From Niallia alba (GTDB taxonomy: Bacteria; Bacillota; Bacilli; Bacillales; Cytobacillaceae), in assembly GCF_012933555.1 (NCBI RefSeq), contig NZ_JABBPK010000001.1, positions 412,001-476,000 of the forward strand: DNA of 64,000 bases, read 5' to 3'. Position 1 is the stretch's first letter. Every line of letters starts with the position of its first letter. The notes under the pieces are model-generated. The model was not told where the DNA came from, searched no databases, and worked only from the letters and a program-made list of their open reading frames with translations. Of this stretch, positions 26,973-35,059 are shown piece by piece. A program made the translations under genes and the position numbers.

Positions 26973-27659
26973 ATGAATATTTTAGTAATAGAGGATAACC
27001 AAAGTGTTTGTTCTATGTTGGAAATGTTTTTTATCAAGGAAGGTTTTCAGGGTACCTTTTTTCATAATGGCTTGGAAGGATATAAGCATTTTATGAATAA
27101 TAAATATGATATGATTATTTTAGATTGGATGGTTCCAGATTTAGACGGAATAACTGTTTGTCGCAAAATAAGAGAAACAGATAAAGGGACACCAATTATT
27201 ATGTTAACTGCAAAGGATACTGAATCGGATCAAGTGCTTGGATTAGAAATGGGAGCAGATGATTATGTCACGAAGCCCTTTAGCCCTTTAGCTTTAATTG
27301 CTCGTATAAAGGCAATTAGAAGAAGAAATTCTAATGTAGAAGAAGTAAGAACGAATGCAATCATTAAATTAGATAAAGAAACAAGAGAGGTATTTATGTA
27401 TAATCGACCTGTATTAGGATTAACACCCAAGGAATTTGATTTACTTGCATTCTTCGTTCAGCATCCAAAACAAGTATTTTCTAGAGAACAAATTTTACAG
27501 CAAGTATGGGGATTTCAATTCTATGGAGATGATCGGACGGTTGATGTCCATATTAAAAGACTCAGAAGAAAAATAGGAAGGGATAGTCAGCCCTTTTTAC
27601 ATACAGTATGGGGTGTAGGCTATAAATTCGATGAAACGGTGGTAGTACATGAGAATTAA
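26973..27659 (+). CDS. yclJ: OmpR-family response regulator YclJ
   Basis: 228 residues. Receiver domain with acidic pair E7-D8, phospho-acceptor D51 (IILDW), Thr in IIMLTA and Lys in YVTKPF; C-terminal winged helix ending in the DDRTVDVHIKRLRRKIG recognition stretch and WGVGYKFDE. The N terminus, including MNILVIEDNQSVCSMLEMFFIKEGF-like residues, follows B. subtilis YclJ closely. It overlaps the kinase gene by 11 bases. Three tandem repeats resembling the YclJ recognition motif lie before htrA and again before prsA, just downstream. None is obvious before yclJ itself. Confidence 0.88.
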   Translation: MNILVIEDNQSVCSMLEMFFIKEGFQGTFFHNGLEGYKHFMNNKYDMIILDWMVPDLDGITVCRKIRETDKGTPIIMLTAKDTESDQVLGLEMGADDYVTKPFSPLALIARIKAIRRRNSNVEEVRTNAIIKLDKETREVFMYNRPVLGLTPKEFDLLAFFVQHPKQVFSREQILQQVWGFQFYGDDRTVDVHIKRLRRKIGRDSQPFLHTVWGVGYKFDETVVVHEN

Positions 27660-29085
27660 ATACATCTATCAGCAGCTAATAAGTCACTTAAGCGTCATCC
27701 TAGTAGCCTTGTTAGTATTAAGCCTTGTTTTTTCTCATTATATAGAGAAATTAGTATTTTCCATGAAGGCAGATGAGCTTCAAGGATACGGATATAATAT
27801 TGTTCAAGATGTGCAAGGAGATGATTTATGGTCTGCTGCAACGTATTCGACGTTATTACGGTATTCCGAAGAACTAAAAGGGACAGGAATAACAATCGGT
27901 ATATTTAATACACAAAGAAATCGAATATGGTCTTTTGGGAAAGATTTGAATATTAATATTACTCATGCAGAGTGGGATGAAATAAAAGACGGCAGTAGTA
28001 CGGTTATTAAGCCTAGCACGCGAAGAGGAGATCAAGAGGTTGCACTAGTTGCGATACCGTATTCCGTAAATAATGTCGTTGTTGGAGGAATTATCTTAAC
28101 ATCTCCTCTTGTCGAATCGAAAGAAATGATACAAGAAATCAATAAGTATTTAATTTATATCCTTTTTCTAGTGTTTGGAATTGCATTATTAATGAGTTTT
28201 ATTTTTTCAAGAGTACATGTCAATCGGATAAAAAAACTACAGGAAGCTACAAGCCATGTTGCGGAAGGGGATTACAGTGTGAAAGTCTCTTCTTCTACGT
28301 TTGATGAAATAGGTGAACTCGGGCAAGATTTCAATCAGATGGTAGATCGACTAAGAGAGTCAAAAGAAGCAATTGATGCTTTAGAAAATCGGAGAAGACA
28401 ATTTATGTCGGATGTTTCTCATGAATTAAAGACCCCTTTAACAACAATCAGTGGCGTCATAGAAGGCTTAAATAATAATATGATACCAGAAAATGAGCGG
28501 GAAAAAGGGCTCAAATTAATTAGCCAAGAAGCGAAAAGGCTTATTCGTTTGGTAAATGAGAATCTTGATTATGATAAAATCCGTTCAAATCAAATTGTTT
28601 TAATGAAGGAATTTATTTCTCTCCAAGAAGTGTTAGAGATTATTGAGGAGCAACTGTCTATTTTAGCCGAAGAAAAGAATGTGAAAATTTATGTAGATGT
28701 GGATAATGCTGCGGTAATTTATGCAGATTATGATCGTCTCATTCAAATCATCATGAATATTACGAAAAATAGTATTCAATTTACAGAGAACGGAAGTATT
28801 TGGTTATCCGGGCGTATGGAAGTGGACAGAACAATTATCGAGGTGAAAGATACGGGGATTGGAATTGATGCCCATGAAATAGAAAACATCTGGAAGAGAT
28901 TTTATAAAGCAGATATTTCAAGAACCAATAACCCTTACGGAGAATTTGGGCTTGGCTTATCCATTGTTAAGCAGCTAGTTCAGTTTCATGAAGGAGATAT
29001 TCATGTAATGAGTGAAAAAGGAAAAGGAACTACTTTCACGATTTACTTCCCTCTACCAAAGGAAAAAGTAACAGAGTTCGCGTAA
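27649..29085 (+). CDS. yclK: Sensor histidine kinase YclK
   Basis: 478 residues: membrane segment at about 10-30, an extracellular sensing domain of about 135 residues, second membrane segment about 168-188, HAMP (190-240), phospho-acceptor H258 in SDVSHELKTPL, and an ATPase domain with N, G1 (VKDTGIGI), F and G2 (FGLGLSI) boxes. The sensed signal is not known from the sequence. Placed directly before an HtrA protease and a foldase, it probably reports envelope or secretion stress here; this is inference. Confidence 0.9.
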   Translation: MRIKYIYQQLISHLSVILVALLVLSLVFSHYIEKLVFSMKADELQGYGYNIVQDVQGDDLWSAATYSTLLRYSEELKGTGITIGIFNTQRNRIWSFGKDLNINITHAEWDEIKDGSSTVIKPSTRRGDQEVALVAIPYSVNNVVVGGIILTSPLVESKEMIQEINKYLIYILFLVFGIALLMSFIFSRVHVNRIKKLQEATSHVAEGDYSVKVSSSTFDEIGELGQDFNQMVDRLRESKEAIDALENRRRQFMSDVSHELKTPLTTISGVIEGLNNNMIPENEREKGLKLISQEAKRLIRLVNENLDYDKIRSNQIVLMKEFISLQEVLEIIEEQLSILAEEKNVKIYVDVDNAAVIYADYDRLIQIIMNITKNSIQFTENGSIWLSGRMEVDRTIIEVKDTGIGIDAHEIENIWKRFYKADISRTNNPYGEFGLGLSIVKQLVQFHEGDIHVMSEKGKGTTFTIYFPLPKEKVTEFA

Positions 29086-29204
29086 TTGTATAAAATAGGC
29101 TGAATAGGTTCGCTAATGAATTCTATTTTGAACGGAAGGTAAGTGGCTGTAAAGGATTAAACGAATTGGTAAGAATAAATTGTTCCAAAATTCTTCTATG
29201 TCTT

Positions 29205-29258
29205 TTCAAACTTTGTTCATAATTTATTCATATATAGTGGTTACTATGTATGTATAAA
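29205..29258 (+). promoter_or_regulatory. Three tandem YclJ-like boxes and promoter of the htrA gene
   Basis: Three 10-bp elements with 1-bp gaps, so an 11-bp period: TTCAAACTTT (29205-29214), TTCATAATTT (29216-29225), TTCATATATA (29227-29236). They match TTCATANTTT, the YclJ motif I recall, at 9, 10 and 8 positions (N counted as a match). A -10-like TATAAA (29253-29258) is spaced so that the third box covers the -35, as for activators of this class. Confidence 0.7.
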
Positions 29259-29332
29259 CAAGTTAATAGAAATGAAAAGAATATTAATGAATTGAAATAA
29301 ATGTTCGAAATTAGAAATAGGAGGAACAAAAG

Positions 29333-30805
29333 ATGAGCGACTTTGAAAAAAGAAATGAATGGGAGAAAGAACCACTACAAGAGAAGCAACTGAACTTGAG
29401 TGAAGATGATTTCTCAGAAAAGAAACAAGAACCAGAAAATGAGGAAGAGGCAACAATTAAGGAAGAAATGGATACGCCACAAGAAGAACAACCTATGCTC
29501 CCGACAGATGATAGCGAACAAATCTCTCCTGATAAAGAGGAAATAGAGGAAATTAAAGCTACAGAACAAGCAGTGGCAAGCTCAAGTGAAGAAGGAAGAG
29601 CTTTTAATAATCAAAAAGGAAATTCGAAGGCCAAAGGCTTTTTCTCCTTGCTGGCAGCAGGTATCTTTGGTTCCGCATTAACATTTTTTACGATTCCCCA
29701 TACGGATTTATACAATGATTCTTATGATAAGCTGGAGAAGCAAGTGGCAGAGCTTTCTAATAAAGTGGAAAGCAAGACAGGGGCAATTACTGCAAGCACT
29801 ACATCAAATACAGCAACTAGTGATGGGACAGTAGCCATTGCTGATATGGTAGAAACATCATCTAAAGCAATCGTTGGAATTGAAAATCTTCAACAACAAC
29901 AATCAAATCCATTTTCACAGGAATCCAGTGATGTGGAATCTGGATCAGGTTCTGGCATTATTTTTAAAAAAGATGATCAATATGCATATATAGTGACAAA
30001 TAACCATGTCATTGAAGGAGCAAATACATTAGAAATCTCTCTATATAACGGAGAGAAAACAGAGGCTAAATTAATTGGTGCAGATGCGTTAACAGATTTA
30101 GCCGTAGTAAGAATTGATGCCAAGTATGCAACAGATGTCATTAATTTTGGAGATTCATCTACACTAAGACCTGGAGATCAAGTATGGGCCATTGGCAATC
30201 CCCTTGGCCTAGAGCTATCTAGAACTGTAACACAGGGAATTGTTAGTGCTGTAGAACGTAGTATTACGGTTAATACATCTGCAGGAGATTGGGAATTTAA
30301 TGTTATCCAAACAGATGCAGCCATAAATCCAGGAAATAGCGGCGGTGCTCTTATTAATTCTTCGGGAGAGGTAATAGGTATCAACAGTTTGAAAATTGCT
30401 GATTCCGGTGTAGAAGGACTAGGTTTTGCGATTCCAAGTAATGATCTTATCCCAATTGTGAATGAGATTATCGAAAAAGGTAAAGTAGAGCGACCATATC
30501 TTGGAGTAGGTTTAGCAAGCTTAGAGGAAGTTCCTCGCATGTATCTTCAAGACCTTCCAAACGAAGTTTCAGAAGGTGTAATGGTTACTAATATTGATTC
30601 CAATTCTGCAGCTGCAGAGGCTGGGTTAAAAGTTCAAGACGTGATTGTATCCATTGATGGTAAAAAAATCACTAATTCAACCGATTTACGAAAATATCTA
30701 TATACAGAAGTGAAAATTGGAGACAAAGTAGAACTAGAAATTTATAGAGATGGTAAATCTCAAAAAGTGGAATTAACGTTAACAAGTAACAACACAAACA
30801 ATTAA
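29333..30805 (+). CDS. htrA: HtrA-type membrane-anchored serine protease with PDZ domain
   Basis: 490 residues. A long acidic cytoplasmic N terminus (1-100, rich in Glu/Asp/Gln), one membrane anchor (about 102-120), then a trypsin-like domain with the triad H225 (NNHVIEG), D255 (TDLAVVRI) and S336 (GNSGGAL), and a PDZ domain (about 390-485, DVIVSIDGKKITN). HtrA proteases degrade or refold damaged proteins at the outer membrane face. In B. subtilis htrA is run by CssRS; here the adjacent YclJ boxes suggest different wiring. Start behind AGGAGGA. Which of the HtrA paralogues it corresponds to is not certain. Confidence 0.92.
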   Translation: MSDFEKRNEWEKEPLQEKQLNLSEDDFSEKKQEPENEEEATIKEEMDTPQEEQPMLPTDDSEQISPDKEEIEEIKATEQAVASSSEEGRAFNNQKGNSKAKGFFSLLAAGIFGSALTFFTIPHTDLYNDSYDKLEKQVAELSNKVESKTGAITASTTSNTATSDGTVAIADMVETSSKAIVGIENLQQQQSNPFSQESSDVESGSGSGIIFKKDDQYAYIVTNNHVIEGANTLEISLYNGEKTEAKLIGADALTDLAVVRIDAKYATDVINFGDSSTLRPGDQVWAIGNPLGLELSRTVTQGIVSAVERSITVNTSAGDWEFNVIQTDAAINPGNSGGALINSSGEVIGINSLKIADSGVEGLGFAIPSNDLIPIVNEIIEKGKVERPYLGVGLASLEEVPRMYLQDLPNEVSEGVMVTNIDSNSAAAEAGLKVQDVIVSIDGKKITNSTDLRKYLYTEVKIGDKVELEIYRDGKSQKVELTLTSNNTNN

Positions 30806-30811
30806 TCGACA

Positions 30812-30827
30812 CGTTTCATGTGAAACA
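30812..30827. repeat. parS-like 16-bp palindrome
   Basis: CGTTTCATGTGAAACA matches the ParB-binding consensus TGTTNCACGTGAAACA at 14 of 16 positions (N counted as a match). The two differences are the first base and one of the central CACGTG bases. It also lies inside a CGACA/TGTCG outer stem, so it may simply be part of a hairpin. Confidence 0.3.
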
Positions 30828-30841
30828 TACGAAAATTGTCG

Positions 30842-30884
30842 AAAAAATTCCAGCTTATTTAATTGTAAGGTGGAATTTTTTTTA
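30842..30884 (+). terminator. Terminator between htrA and prsA
   Basis: AAAATTCCA.CTTA pairs with TAAG.TGGAATTTT around TTTAATTG, then eight T in a row. Confidence 0.8.
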
Positions 30885-30890
30885 AATCTG

Positions 30891-30939
30891 TTAATAATTT
30901 CGTCATAATTATATGATAATATAGTGTAAGAGTTATAAT
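30891..30939 (+). promoter_or_regulatory. Three tandem YclJ-like boxes and promoter of prsA
   Basis: TTAATAATTT (30891-30900), GTCATAATTA (30902-30911) and ATGATAATAT (30913-30922) repeat at the same 11-bp period as the boxes before htrA; matches to TTCATANTTT are 9, 8 and 7. The third box overlaps the -35 of a promoter whose -10 is TATAAT (30934-30939). Confidence 0.55.
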
Positions 30940-30992
30940 AGGGGTATGCCTGTTATATCCAAAATTTTGTGCAGAGAGGATTTTAGCTTAAT

Positions 30993-31877
30993 ATGAAAAA
31001 TAAGAAGGTTCTTATTCCTATACTAGCGGTAGTACTAATAGCGTTAATTATAGGAGCGGTTTATCTAACACAACGTAGTGAAACGGTTGCAACAGTGGAC
31101 AAGGAAAAAATTACACAAGAACAATTAAATGAAGAGCTAAATAAGCAATATGGCGCAAGTGTATTAAATATGATGATCTCTAATAAAGTAGTAGATCTTG
31201 AAGCTGATAAAGCAAAAGTAAAAGTAACAGATAAAGAAATCCAAGCAGAATTGGACAAGATGGTAGAACAATACGGTGGGCAAGAAACATTTAATATGCT
31301 ATTAGCTCAAAATGGAGTAACCGAAGATCTATTTAAAGAGCAAATTGAGCAAAACCTAAAAGTGACAAAAATTCTTGAGCCATCTATCGAAATCACAGAT
31401 GACGAGATTAAAACATATTTTGAAGATAATAAAGCAAGCTTTGACACTCCAGAACAAGTGGAAGCAAGTCATATCTTAGTAGAGGATGAAAAGACTGCTA
31501 AAGAAGTGAAGAAGAAGATAGACGAAGGTGGAGACTTTGCTGAATTGGCGAAAGAATATTCAACTGACACACAAACTGCTGAGAATGGTGGAGAATTAGG
31601 TTATTTCTCTACAGGCCAAATGGTTGAAGCGTTTGATAAAGCTGCATTCGCTATGAAGGTAGATGAAATTAGTGATCCAGTTAAAACGGATTATGGCTAT
31701 CACATTATTAAAGTAACTGGTAAAAAAGAAGCAAAAGAAGCAACATTAGAAGACTCAAAAGCTAAAATTAAAGAAGATTTATTAGCTACAAAAGTACAAG
31801 AGCAAGCTAGCACATGGTTAACAGAGGCAACGGCAAAATATAAAGTAGAGAATAAATTAGAAAAAGATGCTGAGTAA
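30993..31877 (+). CDS. prsA: PrsA-like membrane-anchored peptidyl-prolyl isomerase (parvulin)
   Basis: 294 residues. N-terminal membrane segment (about 6-26) without a lipobox Cys, a SurA_N/PrsA chaperone region (30-150), a parvulin domain (about 157-240: EASHILVEDEKTAKEV, GELGYFSTGQMVEAFD, DYGYHIIKVTGK) and a helical C terminus. It should fold secreted proteins outside the membrane. B. subtilis PrsA is a lipoprotein; this one is anchored by a helix, so it may be a second PrsA or a PpiC-type relative. The gene has its own promoter and follows htrA; the two may be co-regulated. Confidence 0.85.
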   Translation: MKNKKVLIPILAVVLIALIIGAVYLTQRSETVATVDKEKITQEQLNEELNKQYGASVLNMMISNKVVDLEADKAKVKVTDKEIQAELDKMVEQYGGQETFNMLLAQNGVTEDLFKEQIEQNLKVTKILEPSIEITDDEIKTYFEDNKASFDTPEQVEASHILVEDEKTAKEVKKKIDEGGDFAELAKEYSTDTQTAENGGELGYFSTGQMVEAFDKAAFAMKVDEISDPVKTDYGYHIIKVTGKKEAKEATLEDSKAKIKEDLLATKVQEQASTWLTEATAKYKVENKLEKDAE

Positions 31878-31879
31878 AT

Positions 31880-31917
31880 AAAAAAGCAGATGGCAAAGGC
31901 CATCTGCTTTTTTATTT
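31880..31917. terminator. Bidirectional terminator between prsA and def
   Basis: AAAAAAGCAGATGGC, AAA, GGCCATCTGCTTTTTT: a long perfect stem with A and T runs on both sides, serving the two convergent genes. Confidence 0.93.
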
Positions 31918-32497
31918 AATAGAGAGGACTAATATCTACATTGGCAGGCAGTTCAAACGGGTTTGTACTATTGATATGATCATAAAATAATATCCCATTT
32001 AAATGATCTATTTCATGTTGAAAGACAATTGCCTCATAATCTCTCAGTTTAATCTTTACCTCTTCTCCATTTATATTGTAGGCACGAACAGTTATTCTCC
32101 GATAGCGCGGTACATAGCCTACAATGGGGCGATCGATGGAAAGGCAGCCTTCACTCTCGGGAATATAGGTCATTGCAGTCGAATGGCTGATTATTTTTGG
32201 ATTGATGAGCATAAATTCCAATGCCTCTCCATTTTCCTGTCTAATATATGCCGCAAACATTCGTTTATTTAAGCCAATTTGGTTAGCGGATAATCCTACA
32301 CCAGCACGTAATTGATATTTTTCCGATAGAATTGGATCTTGGCTATTTTTTAAATATTGTAGCATACACTCTAGCTCTTCTTGATCCTCTTTAGTAGGAG
32401 GAATGGTTACTTCTTTGGTTTTTTCGCGAAGGATAGAATCTCCTTCCCTCACAATATCCTCCATTTTTATAATATAGTCTTTTGTAAATTTACTCAT
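31916..32497 (-). CDS. def: Peptide deformylase
   Basis: Removes the formyl group from the N-terminal Met of new proteins. 193 residues with the three metal motifs: G66-V-G-L-S-A-N-Q-I-G, E116-G-C118-L-S and H161-E-I-D-H165. The insertions and length fit the Gram-positive type 2 enzyme (B. subtilis YkrB/DefB class) rather than the shorter DefA. Single gene, transcribed against prsA. The ribosome site is modest (GGAGATGAG about ten bases upstream). Confidence 0.94.
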   Translation of the reverse strand: MSKFTKDYIIKMEDIVREGDSILREKTKEVTIPPTKEDQEELECMLQYLKNSQDPILSEKYQLRAGVGLSANQIGLNKRMFAAYIRQENGEALEFMLINPKIISHSTAMTYIPESEGCLSIDRPIVGYVPRYRRITVRAYNINGEEVKIKLRDYEAIVFQHEIDHLNGILFYDHINSTNPFELPANVDISPLY

Positions 32498-32730
32498 CTA
32501 ATAAACTCATCTCCAGCAAATATGATATATATGTAAAATAGCAGAAGATGATTAGTATGTCTAATTGTTAAGTATGAAATGAATGATTAGCTACTGGGAG
32601 AAAGAAGATAGAAGGTAAATCATAAAGACAAATCAAATATTTTTAGAGAAAACGTACATATAAAATAAAGAAGAGGAAAGGATATAAAAGATATAAGTTT
32701 ACCTATTTAAAGATGGAAAGGAAGAGTAAG

Positions 32731-33453
32731 ATGAAAAAAATGACGCTATTAATGCTAGCTTTACTAGTAGCATTAACCAGCTTTGGTTCTTTAACTAGTG
32801 CAGCACCATCTCCAGCAACACCAGAAAAAAGGGAGATATCTCAGGATGATAAACAGTTTTTAATAGAAATGGCTAAAAGTCTTGGGATTAAAACAGAAGG
32901 AAAAGATCCAGTTGCCATAAAAAAAGAGATTCATGAAGCATTAATAAAGAAAGAAGCAGAAAAATTAGGTATCAAAGCAGAGGGAAAAGATATACATCAA
33001 CTGGCGATGGAAGTACATACTGCTCATTTAAAGGAAGAAGCAAAATCGCTAGGAATTAGTACAGAAGGAAAAGATGCTAAAGCATTAATGAAAGAAGTTT
33101 TTGAAGCGAAAATTTCGAAAAAAGCCAAGGAATTAGGAATTGATACAAAAGGAAAAACGATGCAACAATTAGGCAAAGAAGTACAAGAAAAAATGACGAT
33201 GGAAGAAGCAAAAAAATTAAGTATCAAAACAGAAGGAAAAGATCTTAAACAAATTGCTGATGAAATAAGAGAAATACAAATTTTGAATAAAGCGAAAGAG
33301 TTAGGATTAGATACAGAAAATAAAAAGCCAAAGGAACTATTAAAAGAAATGATGATAAAATACCCAGAAGAAGTAAAGAAATTAAAATTATTTCCTTCAC
33401 ATGGGGAGCATTTCATGTTTAAAAAGCACTATAAACTTAAAAAAGAAGATTAA
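32731..33453 (+). CDS. Secreted protein of six 28-residue helical repeats
   Basis: 240 residues. A clear signal peptide (KKMTLLMLALLVALTSFGS, cleavage near residue 24) is followed by six back-to-back 28-residue repeats at 48-75, 76-103, 104-131, 132-159, 160-187 and 188-215. Each reads A-K-x-L-G-I-x-T-x-G-K-D, then L-x-K-E-[VI] and a charged end. The G-[IL]-x-T-x-G-K turn between two helices recalls SAP/HeH-type modules, but I do not recognise the family. The His/Lys-rich tail (216-240) ends KKED. Start at ATG 32731 behind AAAGGAAGAG; an upstream ATG at 32713 would spoil the signal peptide. Own terminator, no partner gene. Confidence 0.8.
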   Translation: MKKMTLLMLALLVALTSFGSLTSAAPSPATPEKREISQDDKQFLIEMAKSLGIKTEGKDPVAIKKEIHEALIKKEAEKLGIKAEGKDIHQLAMEVHTAHLKEEAKSLGISTEGKDAKALMKEVFEAKISKKAKELGIDTKGKTMQQLGKEVQEKMTMEEAKKLSIKTEGKDLKQIADEIREIQILNKAKELGLDTENKKPKELLKEMMIKYPEEVKKLKLFPSHGEHFMFKKHYKLKKED

Positions 33454-33463
33454 AAATGAACAA

Positions 33464-33501
33464 GAAAAACCGCTTGGAAACTTCGAGTGGTTTTTTATTT
33501 G
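33464..33501 (+). terminator. Terminator after the repeat-protein gene
   Basis: AAAACCGCTTGG... pairs with CGAG.GGTTTT around a short loop; T run follows. Confidence 0.8.
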
Positions 33502-33507
33502 ATTTAT

Positions 33508-33633
33508 TTGTTCATTATATTGAACAAAATTAGAAGGTTGGAATTTTTCAAAAGCGGGAAAAGGAAGAAAAACCAACAGGATAATTCCTTCAAAAAAAAA
33601 TAGGAATGATGACTAGGTGTTCAATATATTGAA
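33508..33633. promoter_or_regulatory. Two near-identical TTCA-N6-TGAA palindromes
   Basis: TTCATTATATTGAA (33511-33524, within a 20-bp perfect-arm palindrome 33508-33527) and TTCAATATATTGAA (33620-33633) differ at one position and are 109 bp apart. They look like operator sites. The gap from 33454 to 33879 holds no other gene that I can see. Confidence 0.4.
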
Positions 33634-33879
33634 ATGATTCATTTGACCTATTAACAAATGAAGTTTTGAAACCTATTATCTATTTTTCGAAAAAAAAAAC
33701 ATAAATGCATGTTATTTTGATAAAGGATTAGTATGCTTAAATTAGCAGACTTAGACAGTGAAATTTATATATTGAAAATTTACACAAAAAGTTTCTAGAA
33801 GAAATGAAAGAACGATTTAAGGGAAAAGGAATCTGTTTTTGTAGCTGCAGTAAAATGGGAGCAATAGGAGGAATAAAGA

Positions 33880-34134
33880 TTGAAGCAATATTCCAAACTA
33901 CGAATTACGGAAAAAGATGAAAATATTTATAAAGCACTGTGTGATTTGTATAAGGAAAAAGGGGGAAAAGTAGGAATTGGTCCTACAGAAATTGGGATAA
34001 GAGTTGGAAGAGATTCCTATGATGCTTCTGCGTATTGCAACGCATCTCTAAAAAAGCTAATTCATTTTAAAAAAATTGAAAAAATAGATAGCGGAAAGTA
34101 CATACCAATAGAGATGGGTAAGGAAGAACAATAA
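33880..34134 (+). CDS. Small winged-helix-like protein, 84 residues
   Basis: TTG start behind AGGAGGAATAAAGA. The sequence ENIYKALCDLYKEKGGKVGIGPTEIG and later SLKKLIHFKKIEKIDSGKYIPI alternates helices and a beta wing in a way that resembles a winged helix-turn-helix (GPTEIGIRVG as the turn). No named family recognised. It may bind DNA; the twin palindromes about 250-370 bp upstream are a possible target. It stands alone. Confidence 0.6.
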   Translation: MKQYSKLRITEKDENIYKALCDLYKEKGGKVGIGPTEIGIRVGRDSYDASAYCNASLKKLIHFKKIEKIDSGKYIPIEMGKEEQ

Positions 34135-34237
34135 GTTAGTTTAAGGTTGAGCCTCATAAAAAATGTTTGTAGAGCAGTGTTTATTTTAACACGATAAGCT
34201 TTGCTAAAACGTTCTTTTATGGGGTTTCTTTCTTTTT

Positions 34238-34293
34238 GGCTGTTTTCTAAAGAATGGTTGTTTTTTAATAGCATAAACTTTACGAAAACAGCC
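34238..34293 (+). repeat. 56-bp internally deleted copy of the mobile repeat with target duplication
   Basis: Begins GGCTGTTTTCTAAAG and ends CTTTACGAAAACAGCC, the two ends of the full elements, with almost all of the middle missing. The flanking octamers TTCTTTTT (34230-34237) and TTCTTTTA (34294-34301) agree at 7 of 8 positions, as expected for a target duplication. Confidence 0.75.
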
Positions 34294-34376
34294 TTCTTTT
34301 ATATGTATTGAATACGGGGGAATTTCGAATTGGTTAGTTGTGGGAAAGAATAGGTATATTAATAACGAAAAAAGGA

Positions 34377-34465
34377 TTGAAAGTTAGATAAATTATTGTA
34401 TAATAACTGGGTATGAGTAAACTTTAAGTTTATAAATACCAAACTTTTGTGCTTTCAAGTTTACT
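34377..34465 (+). promoter_or_regulatory. Promoter and operator of the XRE-cupin regulator
   Basis: TTGAAA (34377-34382), 16-bp spacer, TATAAT (34399-34404). Directly downstream are four half-sites: AAACTTTAAGTTT (34419-34431) and AAACTT...AAGTTT (34441-34462), all within outer arms AGTAAACTT (34416-34424) and AAGTTTACT (34457-34465). This looks like a self-repression operator. Confidence 0.65.
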
Positions 34466-34492
34466 ATTTCTAAACAAAAAGTAGGTTAAATC

Positions 34493-35035
34493 ATGGAAAT
34501 TGGGAAAAAGATAAAGAATTTACGGTTGAAAAAAGGACTTACACAAGAAGAATTAGGAGAAAGAACGGATTTAAGTAAGGGATACATATCCCAACTAGAG
34601 AGAGATTTAAGTTCTCCTTCCATTGAAACATTCTTTGATATTTTAGAGGTGTTGGGATGTACACCAAAGGAATTTTTCGATGATGAAGAGCGAAAGCAGA
34701 AAGTAGTCTATACAGAGGAAGACATTACAGACTTCCTTGATGAAGAAAAGGGATATCGTATTCAATGGCTAGTTCCTGAATCAAATGAAAAAGAAATGGA
34801 GCCAATACGTCTCTTCTTTTTGAAGAATGGAGAGTTTAAGCAATTCGAGCCTTCTTTATCAGAAACATTTGCTTACGTAGTAGAAGGAGAGATTTTGCTG
34901 AAATTAGGAAAGCAAGAGTATAGAGCTAAAAAAGGGGAATCTATTTACTATCATGCTACAGAGGAACATCAATTAGTGAATCTAGCAGATGGCGTAACAG
35001 AACTAATTCTCGTAGTTACCGATTCTTACTTATAA
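34493..35035 (+). CDS. XRE-family regulator with cupin domain (polyamine-type)
   Basis: 180 residues. Helix-turn-helix at about 1-60 (KIKNLRLKKGLTQEELGERTDLSKGYISQLERDLSSPSIET, split by helices) and a cupin sensor domain at about 105-180 (EGEILLKLGKQEYRAKKGESIYYHATEEHQL). This is the PuuR/SinR-like architecture usually found next to polyamine or amino acid uptake genes, and potABCD follows on the same strand. The cupin probably binds the effector. Likely represses potABCD and itself through the half-sites at 34416-34465. Confidence 0.88.
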   Translation: MEIGKKIKNLRLKKGLTQEELGERTDLSKGYISQLERDLSSPSIETFFDILEVLGCTPKEFFDDEERKQKVVYTEEDITDFLDEEKGYRIQWLVPESNEKEMEPIRLFFLKNGEFKQFEPSLSETFAYVVEGEILLKLGKQEYRAKKGESIYYHATEEHQLVNLADGVTELILVVTDSYL

Positions 35036-35059
35036 TGAGATGGATCTTTTTTAATTTTT

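Noticed and set aside
32498-32520. Minicistron before def
   Set aside because: Its ATG directly abuts GGAG, leaving no spacing for a ribosome; coincidental frame.
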